A stretch of 64,000 bases of DNA, from contig NZ_JAHVHT010000001.1 in NCBI RefSeq assembly GCF_019802125.1, forward strand, positions 992,001 through 1,056,000, written 5' to 3'. The position numbers and the translations under genes were made by a program. Source of the DNA: Tateyamaria omphalii. Its GTDB lineage: Bacteria; Pseudomonadota; Alphaproteobacteria; Rhodobacterales; Rhodobacteraceae. Below, piece after piece: positions 27,820 to 36,826 of this stretch (position 1 is the first letter of the stretch; every line of letters begins with the position of its first letter). The notes beneath the pieces are model-generated. The model was given only the letters and a program-made list of their open reading frames with translations, was not told where the DNA came from and did no database searches.

Positions 27820-27867
27820 CGGGCAACGCTTTTGATGTCTCAACTCAAAGGCGAAAGGAATTCAGCC

Positions 27868-28386
27868 ATGACAGCCCAACGCAAAATGAACCTCGCTCTC
27901 GACACCTCTGCATTGGGGGGATTGCACGCTGGTGAAGGTGTCGAAATGTTCTCGACCAGTAGCGCACCAGGCGCGATGGAAGCCATTCTTGGTGACGGTG
28001 TCGAGATGTTTTCGACCAGCAGCGCTCCTGTTGCGACCGACGTAACCGTCGGAGAAGGCGTGGAAATGTTCTCAACCAGCAGCGCACCGACCGCGACAGA
28101 CGCAACGATGGGTGAGGGTGTGGAAATGTTTTCAACCAGCAGCGCACCGACTGCCAAGGACGCAACGATCGGCGAGGGCGTCGAGATGTTTTCGACCAGC
28201 AGTGCGCCAGCAGCCACCGAGATTACGGCGGGCGATGGTGTGGAGCTTTTCTCGACCAGCAGCGGCCCGACGGCTTCGGATGTGACAACCGGCGATGCGA
28301 CCGGTGCGTTTTCTTCCGGCTCGGGTCCAGTGACAGGCACCGTCACGCAGCGTGATGTCACCGGCCTGTTCTCCTCGGGCTCCTGA
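27868..28386 (+). CDS. Tandem-repeat protein with eight 20-residue units
   Basis: The 172-residue protein has a 21-residue N-terminal segment (MTAQRKMNLALDTSALGGLH plus A), then seven exact-length 20-residue repeats and a final 11-residue piece. Units 1-5 read G(E/D)GVEMFSTSSAP plus seven variable residues; unit 6 has GVELFSTSSGP; units 7-8 drift to ATGAFSSGSGP and VTGLFSSGS. There is no signal peptide, no cysteine, no aromatic residue but one Phe per unit. AAAGGA precedes the ATG at 27868; ATG 27835 is a poorer start. The partner gene begins 45 bp downstream. The layout, leader plus repeated short cores, resembles multi-core peptide precursors, but a structural repeat protein is equally possible. 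It may belong to an uncharacterised Rhodobacterales DUF (possibly DUF6749, from memory). Confidence 0.75.
   Translation: MTAQRKMNLALDTSALGGLHAGEGVEMFSTSSAPGAMEAILGDGVEMFSTSSAPVATDVTVGEGVEMFSTSSAPTATDATMGEGVEMFSTSSAPTAKDATIGEGVEMFSTSSAPAATEITAGDGVELFSTSSGPTASDVTTGDATGAFSSGSGPVTGTVTQRDVTGLFSSGS
27931..28350 (+). repeat. Seven in-frame 60-bp tandem repeats
   Basis: Units start at 27931, 27991, 28051, 28111, 28171, 28231 and 28291. The DNA copies differ at many third codon positions while the GVEMFSTSSAP core stays fixed, so the repeats are old and kept by selection on the protein, not a recent slippage product. Confidence 0.9.
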
Positions 28387-28431
28387 CCCGCGTCGGCGGG
28401 ACATGATCACAGCACGTGAAAGGACACACCC

Positions 28432-29499
28432 ATGTCAAATATCATTGCGCTCAATGTCCCGCCGCGCCGTCAGCGCCTGGCCGAACGGACGGACAGGCTG
28501 ATTGACCTCTTTGCCACGCAACGTCGGCTTCCCGATGATGTGCATTGGTTGAAGGAAAACGCCGAATTGCTCAGCATCCTGGAATGTATCGGGATGCCGA
28601 TCACCCCGGCAGCGCTGGATCCACATGTGGACTTCTACGTCGGGTTGAAGGAGCGTTTGCAGTTCTTTCCGCAATACTACCGCTTCCTGCTGTCCATTGG
28701 TCTCGATCTCGAAGACCTGGGGCTGACGGGAACGGGCGTCGATGGCCAGATGGAGGATTTGTGTCACTGGGTTGCAGGGCAGGGGTTGCCCGATGCCGAA
28801 CTCAGCGATCTGCAACGCGCCGAAGCGCGTCGTCTGCTGGCCCGTCGTGGTGTCATATGTACTGCCGCAGACCGGTACCTTGACGAACGTCTGCGTGCTT
28901 TCATTGGCCGGTCACAGACCTTTGCCTTGCCCAACAAGAAGGCAGCATATGAACTGACGCACATCGTTTTCTACCTGTCAGAATACGGACGGCGCGACCC
29001 AGCCCTGGACGCTGGCGCGCTGCGGAGCCTCGAATACGTCGGTATTCTTGCCCATATGGACCAGAACATCGACCTGCTCGCTGAGGTGTGCATCGCGCTG
29101 AATCAGGCGGGTCAGCAGCCCAACGCTGTTTGGGTCGACGCGGTGCGAACCGCCATGGGCACATTCGTTGTCACCACGGACGACACTGTGGCGGCGGCTG
29201 ATGATTATCATGAATATCTGGTGGCAAATTGGGCAGGTCAGGTTCTGGGGTACGATGACACAAGCGCTGCCATTCCGGTAGGCCGCGCACGTTTCGATCA
29301 GACCGAGTACAGGCCGAGTGCGTTGCGCGGTGTGTCAGGTGCGCTGTTCGCCGCCGCCCAAACCAGAAGCAACGAGTGGCATCACATGTCTGACTATGTA
29401 TTCAGTTTGCTGGAAGATGACGCCGCATTGTTGTTGGAGGCGACAATCGCTTCCACTACGGAATTTGATGCATTCTTTGACGTGTTCGCGCGGGCCTGA
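28432..29499 (+). CDS. Uncharacterised helical protein partnered with the repeat protein
   Basis: The 355-residue protein is soluble and almost wholly alpha-helical in character, without signal peptide or membrane span. Notable conserved-looking stretches are DDVHWLKENAELLSILECIG (35-54), the motif AYELTHIVFYLSEYGRRDP (172-190) and ILAHMDQNIDLLAEVCIALN (205-224). The Thr-His-x3-Tyr and Asp-rich stretches could be catalytic, but I recognise no known enzyme. GAAAGGA before the ATG and the 45-bp gap make it one transcript with the repeat gene. I think this is an uncharacterised family (possibly DUF6902, from memory). A role in modifying or handling the repeat protein is inference from adjacency. 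Confidence 0.7.
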   Translation: MSNIIALNVPPRRQRLAERTDRLIDLFATQRRLPDDVHWLKENAELLSILECIGMPITPAALDPHVDFYVGLKERLQFFPQYYRFLLSIGLDLEDLGLTGTGVDGQMEDLCHWVAGQGLPDAELSDLQRAEARRLLARRGVICTAADRYLDERLRAFIGRSQTFALPNKKAAYELTHIVFYLSEYGRRDPALDAGALRSLEYVGILAHMDQNIDLLAEVCIALNQAGQQPNAVWVDAVRTAMGTFVVTTDDTVAAADDYHEYLVANWAGQVLGYDDTSAAIPVGRARFDQTEYRPSALRGVSGALFAAAQTRSNEWHHMSDYVFSLLEDDAALLLEATIASTTEFDAFFDVFARA

Positions 29500-29501
29500 G
29501 G

Positions 29502-29825
29502 CTACATCGAGAACGACGTGCCGCAGCCGCAGGAACTGGTGGCGTTCGGGTTGTTGATCACGAACCGGGCGCCGATCAACTCTTCGGAAAAGTCGATCAC
29601 GGCGTCGGAAAGGAAGGGCAGGCTGATGCTGTCCACGACAACTTTTTGGCCCGCGCCTTCCAATACGAGGTCGTCTTCTTTTGGGTCGTCCAGCGCGATC
29701 TCATACTGAAACCCGGAACATCCACCCCCTTCCACGGCCACACGCAGGGCCTGTCCCTGATCGGCGGCGCCAATCTCGGCCAGGCGTTCAAAGGCGCGGT
29801 CGGTGACTTTGGGTGGCATTTGCAT
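29502..29825 (-). CDS. erpA: A-type iron-sulfur cluster insertion protein (ErpA/IscA/HesB family)
   Basis: The 107-residue protein carries the three cluster-binding cysteines of A-type carriers: Cys36 in GGGCSGFQY and Cys99, Cys101 in SCGCGTSF. It passes Fe-S clusters to apo-proteins. The family assignment is sure; naming it ErpA rather than IscA or SufA is by the HesB-like ending and its place near xthA and dgt. GGAG nine bases upstream supports the ATG at 29825 over the one two codons later. It converges with the partner gene of the repeat protein (2 bp apart). Confidence 0.88.
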   Translation of the reverse strand: MQMPPKVTDRAFERLAEIGAADQGQALRVAVEGGGCSGFQYEIALDDPKEDDLVLEGAGQKVVVDSISLPFLSDAVIDFSEELIGARFVINNPNATSSCGCGTSFSM

Positions 29826-29905
29826 CTGCGTCTGCTCCGAACGGTTTTCATCGTGCTGCGTCTGCAATATATGCGCGACACGAACAGGCGACAAGGATTT
29901 GGCAG

Positions 29906-31039
29906 ATGTCCGCGCCCTATGCATCGGATCCAGCCCGCGCACGGGGACGGCGCTGGCCGGAAGAGGAGATGTCATTCCGCTCGCCATTTCAGCGGGACCG
30001 GGACAGGATCATTCATGCCTCGGCCTTTCGGCGGCTGAAGCACAAGACCCAAGTGTTCGTGGAACATGAGGGCGACTATTACCGAACGCGGCTGACCCAT
30101 TCGATCGAGGTAGCTCAAGTGGCGCGCACCATCGCGGGTGCCCTCGGCCTGAACGATTGCCTGACCGAAGCCGTGGCACTCGCCCATGATCTGGGCCATC
30201 CGCCCTTCGGTCATACGGGCGAGGACGCTTTGCAATCGCTCATGGCGCCCTATGGCGGCTTCGATCACAATGCCCAGGCGATCAAGATCGTGACGCGGCT
30301 CGAGTGTCACTATGCCGACTTCGACGGGTTGAACCTCACCTGGGAAGCCCTTGAAGGTATTGCAAAACACAATGGTCCTGTCGTCGGTGAGCTGCCTTAT
30401 GCGCTGGCTGAATATGACGCGGAACATGATCTGGAACTGGGCACCCATGCCAGTGCTGAGGCACAGGTGGCGGCCCTGTCCGACGACATCGCCTACAACA
30501 ATCACGACCTGCATGACGGATTGCGCGCCGGTTTGTTCAGCGAGGATAACATCTGCGACCTGCCCATGATCGGCCCGGCTTTTGCCGAGGTTGACAGGCT
30601 CTACCCGGATCTCGACCCCATGCGCCGGCGGCACGAAGGCTTGCGCCGCGTCTTTGCAGCCATGGTCACGGATGTGGTCGAAACTTCCCGCACCCTGCTC
30701 GCGGACAGCGGCGCGCAATCGGTGGAAGACATCCGCCATCTTGGTCGTCCAGTTGTGCGCTTTTCGGATGCCCTTTGGGCGGACCTGAAACAGATCCGAG
30801 CGTTCCTGTTTACCAATATGTACCGCGCTCCGTCCGTCATGGTCGAACGCGAGCGCGTCACGTGTATCGTCAACGATCTCTTTCCGCTTTTCATGTCCCG
30901 ACCTGACCTGCTGCCGCAGGAATGGCGGCGCAATGTGGACGCTGGTGATGAAATCGCGCTGGCGCGCAGCGTCTCGGACTATATCTCCGGCATGACGGAC
31001 CGCTTCGCACTGCAGGAACACACCCGTCTCACCGGCTAG
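29906..31039 (+). CDS. dgt: dGTPase-like deoxynucleotide triphosphohydrolase
   Basis: The 377-residue protein is an HD-domain hydrolase that splits dNTPs to deoxynucleoside and tripolyphosphate. Metal ligands are visible: His65 in TRLTHSIEV, the His-Asp pair 94-95 in LAHDLGHPPFGHTGE, and a later Asp in DDIAYNNHDL. It begins MSAPYASDPARARGRRWPEE with AAGGA upstream. It diverges from erpA with 80 bp between starts, and argS follows 60 bp downstream. It is the shorter alphaproteobacterial type rather than the 505-residue E. coli Dgt. Confidence 0.9.
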   Translation: MSAPYASDPARARGRRWPEEEMSFRSPFQRDRDRIIHASAFRRLKHKTQVFVEHEGDYYRTRLTHSIEVAQVARTIAGALGLNDCLTEAVALAHDLGHPPFGHTGEDALQSLMAPYGGFDHNAQAIKIVTRLECHYADFDGLNLTWEALEGIAKHNGPVVGELPYALAEYDAEHDLELGTHASAEAQVAALSDDIAYNNHDLHDGLRAGLFSEDNICDLPMIGPAFAEVDRLYPDLDPMRRRHEGLRRVFAAMVTDVVETSRTLLADSGAQSVEDIRHLGRPVVRFSDALWADLKQIRAFLFTNMYRAPSVMVERERVTCIVNDLFPLFMSRPDLLPQEWRRNVDAGDEIALARSVSDYISGMTDRFALQEHTRLTG

Positions 31040-31099
31040 TCCCGCTTGACGCTTGAGGTGCGCGTGATACACCGCGCGCACCCAATGAATAGGCCCCAA

Positions 31100-32842
31100 A
31101 TGAACCTCTTTGCCGACATCCGCGCCCTTGTGCTGACCAACCTTGCCGCCATGGTCGAGGCGGGCCAGCTGCCCGAAGGTCTGGCGACCGACAACGTCAC
31201 GGTCGAGCCACCCCGCGATGCGGCACACGGCGATATGGCGACCAACGCCGCGATGGTGCTGGCGAAACCCGCCAAGATGAAGCCGCGCGACATTGCCGAG
31301 ATGCTGGCCGAAAGACTGGCCGACGATACGCGGATCACCAGTGCCGAAGTGGCAGGCCCCGGCTTTCTGAACCTGCGGCTGGACCCGTCGGTCTGGCAAG
31401 GCGTTGTCGCTGCCGTCCTGCAAGCGGGCGAGGACTATGGCCGCTCTGACCTTGGCGCGGGCAAGAAGGTCAACGTCGAATACGTCTCCGCCAACCCCAC
31501 CGGCCCACTGCATGTGGGTCACACACGGGGCGCGGTCTTTGGCGATGCGCTGGCATCTCTGCTGGATTTTGCAGGCCACGATGTCACACGGGAATACTAT
31601 ATCAATGACGGCGGCGCGCAGGTCGATGTGCTCGCGCGCTCCGTCTATCTCCGCTATCTCGAAGCGCACGGGCAGGAAGTGGCGTTCGAGGACGGCACCT
31701 ATCCGGGCGACTACCTGATCGGTGTGGGTGAAGCACTCAAGGCCAAGGTGGGCGACGCCTTTGTCGACAAGGGCGAGCAGTTCTGGCTGGCCGAAGTGCG
31801 CGAGTTCGCAACAGAAGCCATGATGAACCTGATCCGCGATGACCTCGCCGCACTCGGCGTCGAGATGGACGTGTTCTATTCCGAAAAGTCGCTCTATGGC
31901 ACAGGCCGGATCGAAGCCGCGCTGGATGATCTGCGGTCCAAGGGGTTGATCTACGAAGGCGTGCTCGAACCGCCCAAAGGCAAGAAGCCCGAGGATTGGG
32001 AGCCGCGCGAGCAGACCCTGTTTAAATCCACCGACCATGGCGACGACGTGGACCGGCCCGTCATGAAATCGGACGGGTCCTGGACCTATTTCGCGCCCGA
32101 CATCGCCTATCACTATGACAAGGTGCAGCGCGGGTTCGACGCGCTGATCGACGTATTCGGTGCCGACCACGGTGGTTATGTCAAACGAATGAAAGCGGCC
32201 GTTAGCGCACTCTCGGACGGCAAGGTGCCGCTCGACATCAAGCTGACGCAGCTGGTGAAGCTGTTCAAGAACGGGCAGGAGTTCAAGATGTCCAAGCGGG
32301 CAGGGACCTTTGTCACCCTGCGCGACGTCGTGGACGAGGTTGGCCCGGACGTGACCCGCTTCATGATGCTGACGCGCAAGAACGACGCAATGTTCGACTT
32401 TGACCTCGACGCCGCCCTTGAGCAGTCCAAGGAAAACCCGGTGTTCTACGTCCAGTACGCACACGCGCGGGTGAAATCGGTTCTGCGCAAGGCGGGAGAG
32501 GCGGGCATCGCCGCTGATGACGCGACGCTTGCAGCCGCCGATCTGACCAAACTGGATCACGAGGCCGAATGGGCGCTTGCCGCCAAGCTGGCCGAGTGGC
32601 CGCGGCTGGTGGAGACTGCCGCCCGCACGAACGAGCCACACCGGATCGCATTCTACCTCTATGATCTCGCTGGTGTCTTCCACGGGCTCTGGAACCGGGG
32701 CAACGATCTGCCCGAATTGCGCTTTTTGCAGGACGACGCGGCCACCTCGCAGGCAAAAATCGCACTGGCCCGTGCCTCTGCCGTTGTAATTGCAGCGGGC
32801 CTTGGTATTCTTGGTGTGAAACCAGCCGAAGAGCTGCGTTAA
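31100..32842 (+). CDS. argS: Arginyl-tRNA synthetase
   Basis: The 580-residue protein is a class I synthetase with the N-terminal Add-1-type domain ([20 protein letters not shown]), [16 protein letters not shown] containing the HIGH motif HVGH (about 137-140), and [10 protein letters not shown] (about 395-404) in the KMSKS position. The C-terminal DALR anticodon domain occupies roughly 465-580. The ATG at 31100 matches the usual ArgS opening; ATG 31085 is five codons upstream. It is second in the run dgt-argS-SPOR-nagZ-scpA-scpB. Confidence 0.95.
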   Translation: MNLFADIRALVLTNLAAMVEAGQLPEGLATDNVTVEPPRDAAHGDMATNAAMVLAKPAKMKPRDIAEMLAERLADDTRITSAEVAGPGFLNLRLDPSVWQGVVAAVLQAGEDYGRSDLGAGKKVNVEYVSANPTGPLHVGHTRGAVFGDALASLLDFAGHDVTREYYINDGGAQVDVLARSVYLRYLEAHGQEVAFEDGTYPGDYLIGVGEALKAKVGDAFVDKGEQFWLAEVREFATEAMMNLIRDDLAALGVEMDVFYSEKSLYGTGRIEAALDDLRSKGLIYEGVLEPPKGKKPEDWEPREQTLFKSTDHGDDVDRPVMKSDGSWTYFAPDIAYHYDKVQRGFDALIDVFGADHGGYVKRMKAAVSALSDGKVPLDIKLTQLVKLFKNGQEFKMSKRAGTFVTLRDVVDEVGPDVTRFMMLTRKNDAMFDFDLDAALEQSKENPVFYVQYAHARVKSVLRKAGEAGIAADDATLAAADLTKLDHEAEWALAAKLAEWPRLVETAARTNEPHRIAFYLYDLAGVFHGLWNRGNDLPELRFLQDDAATSQAKIALARASAVVIAAGLGILGVKPAEELR

Positions 32843-32952
32843 CGCTCCGCAAACGGGGCACACAGGCACACTTCCCAAGGCACGCGATCACGCGGGCGCT
32901 AACAGACAGATGACTTGCGCGGGCACGTATCCGCGCGGGCAATGAGGCAGAG

Positions 32953-33957
32953 ATGGCAGATATGCACTACACCCACGAGATGGGTCACGGGGGCTATGAT
33001 GCGCATGATGAAGCATCCGCGCCGCCTTCGAACGTTTTGAAAAACCTCACGAATTTCGCGGGAGCTGCCGTGTCGCTCGCGCTGATTGCTGGCGTGTCCG
33101 TCTGGGGCTACAAGCTGGTGATGCGCGACGTGTCTGGCATCCCCGTCGTGCGCGCCGCCGAAGGCGAAATGCGTGTGCGCCCTGAGAACCCCGGTGGGCA
33201 GCTGGCCCGCAACACTGGCCTGGCCGTCAACGAAGTGGCCGCTGCGGGTGAAGCCTCGGGGCCCGTCGATCAGGTCACGCTGGCCCCACGCCCCGTCGAT
33301 CTGACAGAGGAAGATCAGCCGGTTCCCGCGCAAGCCGTGGCGCCCGTGCAACAACCCGAACCGCTCGACGTAGAAGCCAGCCTCGATGCGCCACAGCTGG
33401 ACGTGGCAACAGCCCTTGCCGAAGGCAATGTCGATGACCTCGTGAACCAGCTCACAGCTGGCGTAGACACAATTGAAGCCGCCCCGATCGAAGATGCAGT
33501 TGCCGAAGCCGTGCTGGCCAGCGTCAGCGCAGCCGATCTGCCGGAAACACCGACGCCTGTGCCCGCGGTGGTCAAGGGGCCGGGGCCTCAAACCTCCGTG
33601 CGGCCGCAACTGCGCCCCGCATCCACCCCGAAAACGGTCACACGTGCACCGACGGAGGTTGCTGCAACGTCCCAAACATCCGAACTGGACGCTGCAGCCA
33701 TCCCGACCGGGACGCGGCTTGTGCAGCTTGGCGCGTTCGACACCCCCGACATTGCCCGCGCGCAATGGGATCAGATGCAGGGTCGCTTTGGCGATCTGCT
33801 GCACGACAAGCAGCGGATCGTTCAACAGGCGCAATCGGGCGGTCGCACCTTCTACCGCTTGCGCGCGCACGGCTTTGCCGACCTCAGCGATGCGCGCCGC
33901 TTCTGCTCGGCCCTTGTTGCTGAAGGTGCCGACTGCATCCCGGTCGTCACACGATGA
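32953..33957 (+). CDS. SPOR-domain membrane protein
   Basis: The 334-residue protein has a cytoplasmic N-terminus of about 37 residues, one membrane span (about 38-56), a long alanine-, proline- and glutamate-rich periplasmic linker, and a C-terminal SPOR domain (about 252-334: RLVQLGAFDTPDIARAQWDQ and FYRLRAHGFADLSDARRFCS). SPOR domains bind denuded peptidoglycan at the septum, so it probably acts in cell division or wall remodelling. Its stop overlaps the nagZ start, consistent with a shared wall-recycling context. Confidence 0.9.
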   Translation: MADMHYTHEMGHGGYDAHDEASAPPSNVLKNLTNFAGAAVSLALIAGVSVWGYKLVMRDVSGIPVVRAAEGEMRVRPENPGGQLARNTGLAVNEVAAAGEASGPVDQVTLAPRPVDLTEEDQPVPAQAVAPVQQPEPLDVEASLDAPQLDVATALAEGNVDDLVNQLTAGVDTIEAAPIEDAVAEAVLASVSAADLPETPTPVPAVVKGPGPQTSVRPQLRPASTPKTVTRAPTEVAATSQTSELDAAAIPTGTRLVQLGAFDTPDIARAQWDQMQGRFGDLLHDKQRIVQQAQSGGRTFYRLRAHGFADLSDARRFCSALVAEGADCIPVVTR

Positions 33958-34955
33958 GCAATTTTGGCGCGACCATCCTCGACGCGGATGGTTTGCGTCT
34001 GACGCCGGATGAAAGGGCGTTCTTTCGCGACGCTGATCCGTTCGGTTTCATCCTCTTTGCCCGCAATATCGACACGCCTGATCAGGTCTATGGCCTGTGT
34101 TCGGAAATGCGTGATGCGGTGGGACGAGACGCGATCATCACCATCGATCAGGAAGGCGGGCGTGTGCAGCGTTTGCGCGGGCCGACCTGGACCGAGTGGC
34201 TGCCCCCGCTCGATTTCGTGCAGGCTGCTGGCGATGATGCAGAACGCGCAATGTATTTGCGATACAGGCACATAGCGTACGAACTTAAAGCATTGACCAT
34301 TGACAGCAACTGCGCGCCCATGGCCGACCTGATCGTCACGCAGACCCATGATTTCCTGCGCAATCGCTGCTACGGGACATCCCCTGGCGACATTGCGGCC
34401 CTCGGCCGTGCAGCAGCGCAAGGGCATCTCGACGGCGGCGTGGTGCCGGTCCTGAAGCACATGCCCGGCCATGGGCGCACCGATCTTGACAGCCACTATG
34501 ATCTGCCGCGCGTTGATGTCAGCCTCGACACCCTGCGGGAAAAGGATTTTGCACCTTTCCGCGCGCTGAACGACCTGCCCATGGGGATGACAGCCCATGT
34601 TGTCTATGAGGCCGTGGACGAAGCGCCAGCGACGCTGTCCAAAGACACGATGGACCTGATCCGCAGCGACATCGGCTTTGACGGCCTGATCATGACGGAC
34701 GATATCGGGATGAAAGCGCTTGAAGGGACCGTGGACCTGATTACACGCCGCGCTCTCGACGCTGGCTGCGACGTCATCCTGCACTGCAATGCCCCGCTGG
34801 CGGCGCGCATCGCCTCCGCCAATGCCGCCGGTCCGATGACCGACGCGGCCCAAGCCCGCGCAGAAGCCGCGCTCGCGACGCGCAAAACCCCCGACGACAT
34901 TGACATTGCCGAGCTCACCGACGAACTTGAGGCGCTTTTGGGCGGGGCAGGTTAA
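33954..34955 (+). CDS. nagZ: Beta-N-acetylhexosaminidase (glycoside hydrolase family 3)
   Basis: NagZ removes GlcNAc from anhydro-muropeptides in cytoplasmic peptidoglycan recycling. The 333-residue protein has the family signature KHMPGHGRTDLDSHYDLP (167-184) with the catalytic His-Asp loop, IDQEGGRVQRLRGP (63-76) and the later nucleophile region GLIMTDDIGMKAL (about 243-255). It overlaps the SPOR gene by four bases (ATGA) and ends 10 bp before scpA. Confidence 0.93.
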   Translation: MSNFGATILDADGLRLTPDERAFFRDADPFGFILFARNIDTPDQVYGLCSEMRDAVGRDAIITIDQEGGRVQRLRGPTWTEWLPPLDFVQAAGDDAERAMYLRYRHIAYELKALTIDSNCAPMADLIVTQTHDFLRNRCYGTSPGDIAALGRAAAQGHLDGGVVPVLKHMPGHGRTDLDSHYDLPRVDVSLDTLREKDFAPFRALNDLPMGMTAHVVYEAVDEAPATLSKDTMDLIRSDIGFDGLIMTDDIGMKALEGTVDLITRRALDAGCDVILHCNAPLAARIASANAAGPMTDAAQARAEAALATRKTPDDIDIAELTDELEALLGGAG

Positions 34956-34965
34956 AGCGTGGGGC

Positions 34966-35769
34966 ATGGCTGAGGACACATTCGAGGAAGACCGCATTTC
35001 GGTCGCCGACCGTCTCGCGGCGGAAGCGCTGATCGTCGATGTCGACGGGTTCGAGGGGCCGCTCGATCTGCTGCTGACGCTCAGCCGCACACAAAAGGTC
35101 GACCTGCGCAAGATCTCTGTCCTGCAACTGGCGCACCAATATCTCGCCTTTGTCGAAAAGGCCAAGCAACTGCGCCTTGAGCTTGCCGCCGACTACCTTG
35201 TCATGGCCGCCTGGCTTGCCTTCCTGAAGTCCCGCTTGCTTCTGCCGCCGGACCCGACCGAAGAGGGACCCTCGGGCGAAGAACTCGCCGCGCACCTCGC
35301 GTTCCAACTGGAACGTCTGCAAGCGATGCGCGACGCAGCGGCGCGGCTGATGGCGCGCGACCAATTGGGGCGCGACTTCTTTGCACGCGGTCAGTCCGAG
35401 ATGGTGACGCGGGTCCGCAAGGTCACTTATTCCGCGACATTGCTCGATTTGATGCAAGGCTATGCCCGCATCCGCACCCGTGACGAATTCCGCCCCTTTG
35501 TCATGGATCGCGACGCTGTCTTTACCATGGAACAAGCGCTCGACCGGATGCGCGGCTTGATTGGCTTTGCGGGCGACTGGACGGACATCCTGTCCTACCT
35601 GCCCGAAGGCTGGGAAATGGACCCGGCAAAGCGCCGCTCGGCCACCGCTGCCACCTTTGCCGCCAGCCTAGAGCTAGTAAAGGAGGGGCACTTGGAAATC
35701 CGGCAGTCCGAAACATTCGCGCCCATTCAGTTGCGCAAAAGAGATGAACACCGTGACCGAAGCACCTGA
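34966..35769 (+). CDS. scpA: Segregation and condensation protein A
   Basis: ScpA is the kleisin that links the SMC ATPase heads in the bacterial condensin. The 267-residue protein has the N-terminal FEGPLDLLLTLSRTQKVDLR (24-43), the helical middle, and a C-terminal winged helix (about 190-255). The start is the ATG at 34966; the frame extends upstream inside nagZ without homology. It overlaps scpB by 26 bp, so the two are translationally coupled. Confidence 0.92.
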   Translation: MAEDTFEEDRISVADRLAAEALIVDVDGFEGPLDLLLTLSRTQKVDLRKISVLQLAHQYLAFVEKAKQLRLELAADYLVMAAWLAFLKSRLLLPPDPTEEGPSGEELAAHLAFQLERLQAMRDAAARLMARDQLGRDFFARGQSEMVTRVRKVTYSATLLDLMQGYARIRTRDEFRPFVMDRDAVFTMEQALDRMRGLIGFAGDWTDILSYLPEGWEMDPAKRRSATAATFAASLELVKEGHLEIRQSETFAPIQLRKRDEHRDRST

Positions 35770-36406
35770 AGAACAAGAAGAAAGCCTGTTCGAGGCGCCA
35801 CCCATGGCAGAACAGGAACGCATGGTCGAAGCGATCCTCTTTGCCACTGCTGAGCCCGTCACCACCCGTGAACTCGAAGCGCGGATGCCCCATGGCTGCG
35901 ATGCGGCGGAGGCTTTGGTGTACTTGCGCAAACGCTACGAGGGGCGTGGTGTGCAAGTGATGAAGGTCGGCGATGCCTGGGCCATCCGAACTGCCGCCGA
36001 CCTAGGCTTTCTGATGCAGAAGGAAACGGTCGAGACCCGTAAACTGTCACGTGCCGCCATCGAAACACTTGCCATCATCGCCTATCACCAACCCGTCACG
36101 CGGGCAGAGATCGAGGAAATTCGCGGCGTCAGCGTCAGCCGTGGCACGGTGGATCAGCTTTTGGAACTCGAATGGATCCGGTTTGGACGGCGCAAGATGA
36201 CGCCCGGGCGGCCCGTGACCTTTGTTGTCACGCAATCCTTCCTCGATCATTTCGGGCTCGAGAACGCCCGCGATCTGCCGGGTCTCAAGGAATTGCGGGC
36301 TGCGGGGCTGTTGGAAAACCGGCCGCCGCCCGGCACTCTGCCTGGCCCGGAAACCGAGGCGGAAGACGAAAGCGGAGAGGGTCAATCCGAGCTTTTCGAG
36401 GATTGA
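35744..36406 (+). CDS. scpB: Segregation and condensation protein B
   Basis: ScpB dimerises and binds ScpA in the SMC-ScpAB condensin. The 220-residue protein consists of two winged-helix domains, seen in VEAILFATAEPVTTRELEAR (28-47) and SRAAIETLAIIAYHQPVTRAEIEEIRG (split as SRAAIETLAIIAYHQPVTRA, then EIEEIRG), followed by an acidic tail. In many relatives the tat genes come next; here a small basic protein gene follows instead. Confidence 0.93.
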   Translation: MNTVTEAPEEQEESLFEAPPMAEQERMVEAILFATAEPVTTRELEARMPHGCDAAEALVYLRKRYEGRGVQVMKVGDAWAIRTAADLGFLMQKETVETRKLSRAAIETLAIIAYHQPVTRAEIEEIRGVSVSRGTVDQLLELEWIRFGRRKMTPGRPVTFVVTQSFLDHFGLENARDLPGLKELRAAGLLENRPPPGTLPGPETEAEDESGEGQSELFED

Positions 36407-36478
36407 TCGGCGAAAGAGCCTGAAAAACGCCCCATTCATTGTTATGTTGCGCGCGAGCGAAACGGGAGGAGCAGTCCC

Positions 36479-36721
36479 ATGAATGCAAATCAGATCATCA
36501 ACATGATCATGCGTGTCATCATGCGCAAGGCGATCAACAAGGGCATAGATGCTGGCGTGAAACAGGCAACACGCGGTCGCAAACAACCGAAGGTCGCCCC
36601 GCCGCTTCCGGTTGATGATGCAGAGCACGATGGCCCGACCCAGGCAGAGATGCGCGAACAGCGACGCGCCCGCCGGGCCGCGCGTCAGGCGCGCCGCGCC
36701 GCGAGAGAAGGGCGCGAATAG
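36479..36721 (+). CDS. Small basic protein of unknown function
   Basis: The 80-residue protein has an amphipathic N-terminal stretch (NQIINMIMRVIMRKAINKGI) and an arginine/alanine-rich C-terminus (RRARRAARQARRAAREGRE). A strong GGGAGGAG ribosome-binding site supports expression. The helix may associate with the membrane and the tail with nucleic acid or lipid; this is a guess. It is 72 bp after scpB on the same strand. Confidence 0.65.
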   Translation: MNANQIINMIMRVIMRKAINKGIDAGVKQATRGRKQPKVAPPLPVDDAEHDGPTQAEMREQRRARRAARQARRAAREGRE

Positions 36722-36826
36722 CTCGGTTCGCCCTGTCGATCCAAAAGGGTCGGGAATACCACCGTTGCTTGAACATCGACGCTGCCGTAGCGTCACCTCC
36801 ATTGATTAAAGTGGGGGATTTAAATC

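Larger units (their letters stand above)
27511..27867. other. 357-bp AT-rich region with DnaA and CtrA sites
   Basis: This stretch lies between the divergent xthA and repeat-protein genes and is the most AT-rich part of the window (for example 27595-27720). No gene is visible. It contains a perfect CtrA box, a second spaced TTAA pair, and three DnaA-box matches in one orientation. It is either a doubly regulated promoter or an origin-like element. Confidence 0.6.

Noticed and set aside
27931-28383. The 60-bp repeats as a CRISPR array or satellite DNA
   Set aside because: Units are in frame, contiguous without spacers, and differ mainly at silent positions. They encode a protein.
29972-32878. 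A 968-codon open frame opposite dgt and argS
   Set aside because: Same cause: third-position GC bias keeps the complementary frame open. Both dgt and argS have full catalytic motifs.
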